A stretch of DNA of 25,281 nucleotides from a bacterium (lineage in GTDB: Bacteria > SZUA-182 > DTGQ01), in contig JBFLZW010000034.1 of assembly GCA_040755755.1 (NCBI GenBank), forward strand, positions 1 to 25,281. Reading direction: 5' to 3'. Made by a program: the position numbers and the translations under genes. The notes below the pieces were generated by a model that saw only the letters and a program-made list of their open reading frames with translations, made no database searches and was not told where the DNA came from. This document shows positions 6,396-13,495 of this stretch, one piece after another (position 1 is the stretch's first letter; every line of letters begins with the position of its first letter).

Positions 6396-7730
6396 TCATG
6401 GCTCACCACTATCCTCTTTTTCTCTCCTCCAGTTCCTTTCTCCAGGCTCCTGTCTAGTCAATCCTTCCTGTTCCGATCCTCCATCCGCCAGTCCAAGTAT
6501 CAAATCAGCCATTTTCTCAAGCTCCCCCGCAGTGATGCGGTAGCAGTCCACACCTTTCAGGGTCCGGCTCAGTTCAAGCAGTATTGAGGGCACACCACCC
6601 TGAGCCTCACCCAGGAGAGATGATGTCCATCCGCCCCGGAAGCTTCGTAAAAGCTCTCTTATGGCTATTGACTTTGGAATTTTCTCAAGATGCGGCTCCT
6701 GGGAATAATCAACTGCTCCCTGTTCGCTTTGGGCTATGTGAACTAATGCCACCCGATGCTTACGGCAAAGATCTTCTATCCGGGGCAGGAGAAAGTGTCC
6801 CCGCCTTCCGATAAGCCTTACCGTGGGAACGGGATTTTCCCGGTATTTCTCACATTCCTCCACGCCGGGGAGAGCTCTCAGATCATTGATCATCCCATCT
6901 TCAAATCGGTCGGTACTGATATAGAGAGATTTTTTATTCTCTCCCGGTAAATCACCTGGACGAGCGCTCACCTCACCTGACAGTGCCCCCGCTTTCAATG
7001 AAGGCCCCTTCGAGGGCGAAGATAAACAGATCAGGAATTTCAACGGGCAAGGACTGCTCACCCTGGCTTCAGGGATATCGATCAGATTCACCAGCATTTT
7101 TCTTCCACCAGGAATTGCCGAAAAAGAGTCAATGGTAACTTTACGAAAATCTTTGAACAGCTCCAATGCACTTTGCCGCAAACCAAGAGCCCTGGGGAAG
7201 GGATATATCAGCCAGTCCTTCCGGCTGATGCAGGCTATGTCATCGGTGAAAAAATGAAATCCCCGTTTGATAAGCTTCATAGTCAGGGTACTTTTGCCCT
7301 GGCAGGCAGCACCCAGGACCATGATACCCTGTTCCTTCCAGGATACAGCAGCGGCATGGAAGATAACGTGTGACCGCACTCTGGCAATGATTGAGTTGGT
7401 AATGACTGAATAGACATAAGCAGGCAACAGGTGAGATTGCGGACAGGGATAAATCCTCTCATCTGCGTAGATAAAAGGATTTTCCGAAATTTCTGGCTCG
7501 TTAATCACGTAATAGATGCCCTGTCCATTGTTTCTTTCACCAGGAGCCTGCAAAGATACATCAGGATACATCTTCCGGAAGTAGATCAACGATTCAGGCT
7601 GGTTCGTGCTTATAGTAAACGCAGTGTCAAAAAATCGGAAGGTGTACCTGACATGTGCTGCAGACGCTGCCGATGCTAAGCCGGTAAAGTCAACCACTGC
7701 TGCTTCCCTCATCTTCCCCGCCGACTCCAT
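6396..7730 (-). CDS. HPr kinase-like P-loop protein of a RiPP cluster
   Basis: The 444-residue protein has a P-loop at ~140-148 (GAACQGKST), preceded by the FHAAAV segment (125-129) typical of HprK-like proteins. FFTDDIACI (~160-168) follows as the DD motif, and then PFPRALGLR. The N-terminal ~110 residues resemble the variable front domain of the RiPP-associated HprK relatives. In lasso-peptide clusters, homologous kinases phosphorylate a Ser of the precursor. Here the partner is a radical SAM enzyme instead, so the substrate is unknown, and Ser46 or Ser51 of the precursor core are candidates. It overlaps the radical SAM gene end by 41 bp, which implies translational coupling. A second ATG (7712) is possible, and neither start has a strong ribosome site. 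Confidence 0.8.
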   Translation of the reverse strand: MESAGKMREAAVVDFTGLASAASAAHVRYTFRFFDTAFTISTNQPESLIYFRKMYPDVSLQAPGERNNGQGIYYVINEPEISENPFIYADERIYPCPQSHLLPAYVYSVITNSIIARVRSHVIFHAAAVSWKEQGIMVLGAACQGKSTLTMKLIKRGFHFFTDDIACISRKDWLIYPFPRALGLRQSALELFKDFRKVTIDSFSAIPGGRKMLVNLIDIPEARVSSPCPLKFLICLSSPSKGPSLKAGALSGEVSARPGDLPGENKKSLYISTDRFEDGMINDLRALPGVEECEKYRENPVPTVRLIGRRGHFLLPRIEDLCRKHRVALVHIAQSEQGAVDYSQEPHLEKIPKSIAIRELLRSFRGGWTSSLLGEAQGGVPSILLELSRTLKGVDCYRITAGELEKMADLILGLADGGSEQEGLTRQEPGERNWRREKEDSGEP

Positions 7731-9090
7731 TCGAAAATACCTTGGCCTTTTGGGCTGCCCTGCTGAAAATAGCTTGCGGATAAAACCTGTTCCTCAATTC
7801 ACACAGATCGTCAACCGCTTGAAAAGTTCCCTTGAGCCGATAAACATTCCCAGAGCACCCGCCCTGACAAAAATTTTTCCACAGGCACTGCCGGCATTGA
7901 GGAATGGTACTTTTGCGGTTTAAGCACATCTCCCGCGTTCTTACCATGATCGGCGACTCGATGGCCTGACATAAATCCACTTCCAAAACATTGCCGAGCC
8001 TGAACGGCGGTTCCATGAGCAATGGGCAGGGATAGATATCGCCTTGAGCATCGATAATCAGCATTTGCCCTATCTGGCACCATGAGGTCTGGCCAGGCGG
8101 ATGATGGAGTACAAAGCCCTGAAATCCTGGATTGATACGCAATTCTGGAAATTCGACAACTGCATCTTGATACAGGTAGCTGTAGAATTGAGCATAATCC
8201 TGACTGGATGGGGCCAGTTCATCCCAATATAAGCTGGCCGTGCCCATATTCTGGAGAGGAATAAACTTTACCTCGGAGATACCTTTCTCTTGAGCCAGTT
8301 TCAGCAGAGACGGAATATGGTCGAGATTATTTTTGCTGACTGTAGCGCACAAGCTGACTTTTTCTTGAGCCCCCAGTTTGCCCAAAAGATCAACAGCCAT
8401 CATGGTCCTGGCAAAAGCACCCTTTCCCCGGATATGGTCATGAATGCTCTCGCTGGGGCCATCCAGGCTGATCTGTATCTTCAGATCGAGATCATCGATA
8501 AGCCTGGCTTCCCACTCGGTAATCAGCGTTGCATTGGTAGCCAAAACTGTTTTGATCCTCCGAGCGGCATAAGACAGAATTGCAGGCAGGTCTTCCCGCA
8601 GAATCGGTTCCCCTCCGGTTATATTCAAAGATCCCGCTCTTGCCTCTTTGGCTTCATCGATAATTCTGAATATCTGCTCCGTGGTGAGATAGTCCTTTCT
8701 TTTTGACCCGTCAGTTACTCCGCAATGCCGGCACCGCAAATTACAATTTTCTGTAATATGCAGGTCCACCTTTTTGAGAGGAAAATCTCTCTCCCCGGAT
8801 ATTCCTGCAGGCTGGTCCATATCAGAGAGAGCAAGAAATCCGCTCTGAACAAGTCGGCTAATAAAACATTGAACATCCGAAAGCACTTGCTGAAAGGGTA
8901 ATCCATATCTCTGACATAAGATATGGGAAATTTGCCCTACACTATGACGGTTATCGCACAGCGAAAAGGTCGTAAACCCGACCTCATTGACCACCATCCA
9001 GGCAGGTCTGTCTCCCTGCACCAGGATATACTGCCGCCTGTTATCAGTTGAAATACCGACCGCCCTTCTCTGAGGCTTAAGCTCTATCAC
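7690..9090 (-). CDS. PqqD-domain/radical SAM/SPASM peptide maturase
   Basis: The 466 residues hold three modules. Residues ~1-90 are a PqqD/RRE domain (YILVQGDRPAWMVVNEVG, FISRLVQSGFLAL). The radical SAM core (~105-320) has the 4Fe-4S motif C116xxxC120xxC123, the GGEP motif (ITGGEPILREDL, ~157) and ISLDG (~207). The SPASM domain has C338-x11-G-x4-C355 and C399-x2-C402-x5-C408-x3-C412 with C430, matching the consensus for two auxiliary Fe-S clusters. Such enzymes install thioether, C-C or epimerised residues in RiPPs. The start is the GTG at 9090, because a stop codon lies just upstream in frame; GAAGG immediately before it is a close, weak ribosome site. It is placed between precursor and kinase and is the probable key maturase. 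Confidence 0.93.
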   Translation of the reverse strand: MIELKPQRRAVGISTDNRRQYILVQGDRPAWMVVNEVGFTTFSLCDNRHSVGQISHILCQRYGLPFQQVLSDVQCFISRLVQSGFLALSDMDQPAGISGERDFPLKKVDLHITENCNLRCRHCGVTDGSKRKDYLTTEQIFRIIDEAKEARAGSLNITGGEPILREDLPAILSYAARRIKTVLATNATLITEWEARLIDDLDLKIQISLDGPSESIHDHIRGKGAFARTMMAVDLLGKLGAQEKVSLCATVSKNNLDHIPSLLKLAQEKGISEVKFIPLQNMGTASLYWDELAPSSQDYAQFYSYLYQDAVVEFPELRINPGFQGFVLHHPPGQTSWCQIGQMLIIDAQGDIYPCPLLMEPPFRLGNVLEVDLCQAIESPIMVRTREMCLNRKSTIPQCRQCLWKNFCQGGCSGNVYRLKGTFQAVDDLCELRNRFYPQAIFSRAAQKAKVFSNGVGGEDEGSSSG

Positions 9091-9143
9091 CTTCTATCAC
9101 CATTGATATCTGGATGCAGCTCGAAATTCAAAAAGCGTAACTA

Positions 9144-9286
9144 CTCAGGCACAAAGGGGCAAAGGTACAGAGGCACAAAGTTACCTTTGCCTCTGTGCTG
9201 CTCAACTTCCCGATTACATTGTTGATTATTCATTGTGTCTTCTTTTCCCCTTTGTGCCTTTGTCTCTCTGTGCCTTTGTGCCTGAG
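9144..9286. repeat. Inverted octamer-repeat arrays between precursor and maturase
   Basis: Four degenerate 8-bp units (GCACAAAG, GGGCAAAG, GTACAGAG, GCACAAAG; 9149-9180) face four reverse-complement units (CTTTGTGC, CTTTGTCT, CTCTGTGC, CTTTGTGC; 9250-9281). The outer 14 bp, CTCAGGCACAAAGG (9144-9157) and its complement (9273-9286), are perfect. Another complementary segment at 9183-9198 allows alternative folds. It occupies the whole precursor-maturase gap and may attenuate transcription or protect the upstream precursor message. Confidence 0.85.
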
Positions 9287-9299
9287 ATGATAGGAGTAT

Positions 9300-9464
9300 T
9301 TAGCAGATTACACTACCCGCGAAACCACTACAGGCCTGAACTGACATTCCCTCCATCTCTTCAAGTAATTCCTGTTCAGAATAAGTAATCATAGTCGGGG
9401 GTTCATAAGTGGACAGAGATTGGTCGTTATTGTCGAAGTGCTTTTTTTTCTCCTCTGTTTTCAT
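9300..9464 (-). CDS. RiPP precursor peptide (radical SAM/PqqD type)
   Basis: The gene encodes 54 residues. The ATG at 9464 is set by AAAGGAGG 8 bp upstream; the frame stays open further up but without another site. Residues 1-19 are charged and polar. A leader motif follows, YEPPTMITYSEQELLEEM (20-37), with YxxP and a Leu-rich acidic stretch as in leaders bound by PqqD/RRE domains. EGMSVQACSGFAGSVIC (38-54) is small and hydrophobic, has cysteines at 45 and 54, serines at 41, 46 and 51, and ends in Cys. The leader/core boundary is probably near Gly39. It is encoded directly upstream of the maturase on the same strand. I do not recognise a named precursor family; its being a RiPP substrate is inferred from size, composition and neighbours. 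Confidence 0.78.
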   Translation of the reverse strand: MKTEEKKKHFDNNDQSLSTYEPPTMITYSEQELLEEMEGMSVQACSGFAGSVIC

Positions 9465-9666
9465 AAAACTATCCTCCTTTGAGCTGTTACTACCATCCTG
9501 GTTAGTAAAAAAAGAAAAAATTACTATGGCTCTTCTTTTAAGCAAGCAAGTAATATACCAGATTTTATGTCAGTTACTGAATAAAACCGCTTTTCTCCGG
9601 CAATAATCGTTAGCAGCTTGTATTTTTAGAGAATTAATCTCGATTTGGTATTTACCCGAAGTCTGA

Positions 9667-9694
9667 ATTATACATTTCACTTTTACAATATCAA
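9667..9694 (-). promoter_or_regulatory. sigma70-type promoter of the RiPP operon
   Basis: On the minus strand TTGATA (9689-9694) and a perfect TATAAT (9667-9672) are spaced by 16 bp. This predicts a start near 9660 and a leader of about 195 nt before the precursor ATG. The surrounding DNA is clearly AT-rich (about 9600-9780). It separates the RiPP run from the C25 peptidase gene upstream. Confidence 0.6.
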
Positions 9695-9823
9695 ATTATT
9701 TCTAATTTAGAATTTAAGTATATTATAAAAATAATAATAATCCCCTATGAAACAACTTGCACATGAGATGAAAAGTTTTGCCTAGTTGATTAGTTCTCGG
9801 AGCATTCTTCCGGTCGGTGCACC

Positions 9824-12800
9824 CTATCGGGTAGAGTCATTGATTTTCTCTGCCCATGGCCCTGGCCGCCAGTTACTCCTGGCCTCTCCCATCCCAATGC
9901 TGTACCCCTGGCTGCTCTCGATCTGATAGTCATCTCCGGCAGTCCGGGTAAAAAAAGAGTAGCATCCCTGCCACTTCCCATTCCTTTTATTGTATCCTGT
10001 CACACTGAAAGCATAACCTGCCCCGATCTCTTGGAGAAGATCATAAGAGGTGTAATTGCTCAGAGGAGCGGGGAAATTCAGCAGGTTGTAGCCTGCACGT
10101 AAGGTATATTGAGGGTAGAAAGCTGTGCAGGGAAGAGATACTGCCCGATCACTGTCGCCCCCGGCATAGAGAAGATAACCCTGTTCGGGAAGAATTTCAA
10201 AATTTGCCCCGGTGAAAGATTCACCATCCCATACTCCTGTCTGCCACTCTCCCTTGGCGGGATTATATCCACAAGTCTTCCTGATCGTAACACTCTGTCT
10301 GCTCAGATATTCCAGAAAATCTCCCGCCCTCCAGGGAAGAGTCAGCCCACCAGGCAGACCTAAGAGGTTACTGCCCGGCTTGATGGTGATTTGTGCACCC
10401 CTGCTGACCCCATATTTCCCCTGCAGTCTGGTAGCAGGATCCCCAAAGAGAAGAAAATTTTGTGCCATATCCCCTGAAATTCGATGCCGTGCATAGGCAT
10501 TTATCCGGGCCGCTGTCGTACAGACCCCCAGGATATTGTTCCCCTGTTGAAATATCTGGTCAAATAATTCCCCGGCCAAATTTTTTTGCTCGGTAGGATA
10601 GCTCACACTAACGGGAGCCCAGCAGGCAAGAGCGCCTTTGTTTTCAGCCCGCAGCAGCTCTTCAGCCAGACAGCAATCCAGTTTGGGATGAGGGAAAAAG
10701 CCGTTGAGGCAGGTCAGGAGGATAAAGAAGCCTGGCTGGCCGATATTTTCCAGCTTCTGGACATCGCCTGATTGGAATAACGCCGATCCCCATTTATCGA
10801 CGTTGCCATGACCACAATAGACCGTGATCAATTGTCCTCCGGAGATTTTTCTCCTTACCTCCTCGGCAGCCGCTTCATTGGTGGCATAGCTGGCTGCATA
10901 GACCTTCTGGATGTCGAGGCTCCAGGGTATAAAGTCCTGGGCAAGACCATCGGCCATGCTTTTAAATTCCGGATTCTCCTTGTCAGCCACGAAAAGAGCC
11001 TTCCGGTGCCAGGGCTGATCTCCCTGCTGTTCATAAGAGATAATTTTTTCGACAACTGACTGGACCTCCACCGGAGTCCGAACCGGGATTCTGCCCAGAA
11101 ACATATCCGGCAGGATATCATCTCCATCGACACAAACAAACCAGTTATCATTCGGAGTCTCGCCAAGATCGGCGGTAAAATACACGTGGGTGGGAATATA
11201 ATTTCCTCTGCCGGTCTCATAGTTGTCCAGATAATCCATGTTCGCATCGCCGACCAGGAGGACATACAAAGGGGCCGGAGGAGTCCAGTTCTGGTAGCTA
11301 TACCGCACAAAATCCTGAACAGCCCGCGGATCAAAGATCCCGGAGGAAAACTCATCATAAATGTCGTGAATATCCACGATCTTGACCCGCAATCCTTGAG
11401 CTTTCCGGTAGTCAGCCAGGGGCAGAATGCTGTCCCGGAAATCAGGATGAGTGATGATCAGGTAATCTGCACCGTTATCACTGGACCGCAGATCGTCCTC
11501 TTCCCCCGGCCTGGCAGCAGGTGATTCAAGAGAAAGCGGCACTTTTTCAGCCTGAGTACTCAGAGCGGCGTAGCGCCTGCTGCCGCTGAATTCATCGCTG
11601 AATTTTATCCGGTAAGTTGAACCTCCTTCGGTTTCAATCGAAGCAGGGCGTATTTTCAGAACATTTTCAGGGTCGGTAACATTAAAGACAGAAATTTCCT
11701 TTTCCATAAACCCTTGAACATCAAAATTACACCTTCCAGCCCCCTGACCCCCCTGAGCCGTGAACAGCAACTGGTGGTTGTGGGCTATAAAGGGTCGTGG
11801 ATAATCCAATTCGATCCAATTGACCAGGATGGTATCGATTGCAGCTCCGGTATCACCCGGGGCTTTGATGGTCAGGGTGTTGCTCCCCTCCTGTAAAAGG
11901 GTGCTGGAAACAGTGATTCGCCTTCGAAATTCAGTCTGTCCATCCCAGGAAAAATCATCGATCACCGACCCGTTCAGGGTTATGATCACATGGTGATCCG
12001 GTTTGGTGGCCGCGATATCCGTTTTCCCCTGAAAGAGCAGTCCTAAAGTGGCCCTTTCTCCATCAGCAGAGGAAAGCCGGGGCAGAGAGAATAAAAAATC
12101 CTCTGCTGCCGGTGCTGTGATCTGCTTCCAGAACCAGCGGTCTTTTTCCAGGGGCCCGGGAAGTATCTGCCAGTAAACATGATTTTCTTCCCGGTGGAGA
12201 TGATCGATAAAATGATCCGCCGCTGGTTCCGAAGGCGGGGAATTTTCATCCTGCTCCTTAATTCGTATTCCCGCTCCTGCCTCTTTCTGCTCCAGCCAAT
12301 AAATGTTTTTCCGGGTAAATGGTGAATTCATGGCTGCAGCCCAGAAAGTTATCCGGTCACCCGGGTCAAACAGGCCATCCTCAATTCCGGATATACTGAC
12401 CGGAACCTCCCGTCCCTGACAGTACATGGCCAGTTTTTGCGGGATTACCAGATTCAGGTCCCAGCCTGCGCGCTGTAAATCCGCTCCTGAAACACGATAG
12501 AGCCCTTCCTGTTCAAGAGAGATTTTCAGGGGAGAAAGCCGTGAATCGGAAATCCTCTTCCGGCTCCTTTCCTTCCGCTCCGCCAGAGGCGGAATAATGA
12601 ATACATCAGGATACTCCCTGACCAGCGGATAATTGATCAGGGTATTTTCCATCACCTGCTCAAATCCACAGAAATGCCGGTTTTCAGGTATCCATCCCTG
12701 AGATTGGCTGATTTCCCGGCTTCTGATCTGAGGAGCATCCTTGAAGGTAATCTTCAGTTTGACCCGCCGGTAAAGGCGCACCTTTCGTAAGGCTGGGTTG

Positions 12801-13345
12801 TATTGAACAGGGGCGATGGACAGGCGGGCAATTTTCCGATGTCTGAGGTATCCGGCAGGATCAACAAGGAAGGGTTTCTCCGGAATCCATTGATTTTGGG
12901 CATAACAGGCCCGATCGATAGTAAATTCTCCGCGAATGAAGGAGGTCGCATTCCCGGTAACCATAACCCTCCTCGGAGCGGGATGGATCAGCAGAGACTC
13001 TAAAATATCCACTTCCTGTTCCAGTACTTCCAGGATCAATTCAGCCGACGCAGGTATGGCCATCAGAAAGCCCTGGACCGGCAGTTGAGGTTTTCCCTCA
13101 TCCTGGGTCAGGCCAGTTCCGGACATGGTCAGGAACTGATATACGATCCCGCTTTCCTCCTGCTCCTCAATGCGAAGCTGCGGGGAAGAAAATTCCATAA
13201 CCATTCCCCCTGTCCCTGCCTCAAGTACTTTCAATCCTCCGGACTGAGAGGCATTGGCGCAGGGAGAGCAGGAGCAGGAAAAGAGAAGAAAACAGAATGA
13301 AAAAAACAGAGCTGTATAGGTTTTTGTTTTCTTATAGCATTTCAT
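9824..13345 (-). CDS. Exported C25 (gingipain-like) cysteine peptidase
   Basis: I start at the ATG at 13345 (1173 residues), because MKCYKKTKTYTALFFSFCFL is a clear export signal. A frame extension to 13438 would bury it. LLFSC at 20-24 could be a lipobox. Residues ~35-250 resemble the gingipain propeptide (LPVQGFLMAIPASAELILEV). The C25 domain spans ~627-975 (DYLIITHPDFRDSILPLADYRKAQ, VLLVGDANMDY, FLGRIPVRTP), with catalytic His846 in VYCGHGN and Cys879 in LLTCLNGF. The C-terminal ~190 residues have GWNLI-like modules (SNLLGLPGG, AGYNLLNFPAP) and no obvious type IX sorting tail. Family members are secreted endopeptidases. The substrate is unknown. No strong ribosome site precedes the ATG. 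Confidence 0.88.
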   Translation of the reverse strand: MKCYKKTKTYTALFFSFCFLLFSCSCSPCANASQSGGLKVLEAGTGGMVMEFSSPQLRIEEQEESGIVYQFLTMSGTGLTQDEGKPQLPVQGFLMAIPASAELILEVLEQEVDILESLLIHPAPRRVMVTGNATSFIRGEFTIDRACYAQNQWIPEKPFLVDPAGYLRHRKIARLSIAPVQYNPALRKVRLYRRVKLKITFKDAPQIRSREISQSQGWIPENRHFCGFEQVMENTLINYPLVREYPDVFIIPPLAERKERSRKRISDSRLSPLKISLEQEGLYRVSGADLQRAGWDLNLVIPQKLAMYCQGREVPVSISGIEDGLFDPGDRITFWAAAMNSPFTRKNIYWLEQKEAGAGIRIKEQDENSPPSEPAADHFIDHLHREENHVYWQILPGPLEKDRWFWKQITAPAAEDFLFSLPRLSSADGERATLGLLFQGKTDIAATKPDHHVIITLNGSVIDDFSWDGQTEFRRRITVSSTLLQEGSNTLTIKAPGDTGAAIDTILVNWIELDYPRPFIAHNHQLLFTAQGGQGAGRCNFDVQGFMEKEISVFNVTDPENVLKIRPASIETEGGSTYRIKFSDEFSGSRRYAALSTQAEKVPLSLESPAARPGEEDDLRSSDNGADYLIITHPDFRDSILPLADYRKAQGLRVKIVDIHDIYDEFSSGIFDPRAVQDFVRYSYQNWTPPAPLYVLLVGDANMDYLDNYETGRGNYIPTHVYFTADLGETPNDNWFVCVDGDDILPDMFLGRIPVRTPVEVQSVVEKIISYEQQGDQPWHRKALFVADKENPEFKSMADGLAQDFIPWSLDIQKVYAASYATNEAAAEEVRRKISGGQLITVYCGHGNVDKWGSALFQSGDVQKLENIGQPGFFILLTCLNGFFPHPKLDCCLAEELLRAENKGALACWAPVSVSYPTEQKNLAGELFDQIFQQGNNILGVCTTAARINAYARHRISGDMAQNFLLFGDPATRLQGKYGVSRGAQITIKPGSNLLGLPGGLTLPWRAGDFLEYLSRQSVTIRKTCGYNPAKGEWQTGVWDGESFTGANFEILPEQGYLLYAGGDSDRAVSLPCTAFYPQYTLRAGYNLLNFPAPLSNYTSYDLLQEIGAGYAFSVTGYNKRNGKWQGCYSFFTRTAGDDYQIESSQGYSIGMGEARSNWRPGPWAEKINDSTR

Positions 13346-13385
13346 GCCAATATTTTCTTGCGGGTACAACTCTGAGCTGAAACAG

Positions 13386-13425
13386 CCCGGTAATAACCGG
13401 GGGCACATCCACAGAATGTGCCCCC
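13386..13425 (-). terminator. Two overlapping hairpins between the protease genes
   Basis: GGGGGCACAT/ATGTGCCCCC (13399-13408 with 13416-13425) is a perfect 10-bp stem with a 7-nt loop. CCCGGT/ACCGGG (13386-13401) overlaps it by 3 bp, so the two stems cannot form fully together. They lie 70-110 bp past the subtilisin-like stop and just before the C25 gene. A terminator or attenuator is likely, but there is no clean T-run. Confidence 0.5.
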
Positions 13426-13495
13426 TCACATCTCTCAAAGCGAATTTACCATACCATCAATTCCATAACTTATGGGTATGCCTTACCAGCGAAGA

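Noticed and set aside
9144-9286. CRISPR-like repeats
   Set aside because: The units are 8 bp, directly adjacent and inverted, with no spacers and no cas genes.
6396-9464. Lasso-peptide cluster
   Set aside because: The leader motif and HPr-kinase-like gene fit, but no asparagine-synthetase-like cyclase or transglutaminase-like protease is present.
10855-11358. 167-codon frame on the minus strand
   Set aside because: It is a shifted frame inside the C25 peptidase gene, whose domain is intact and in frame.
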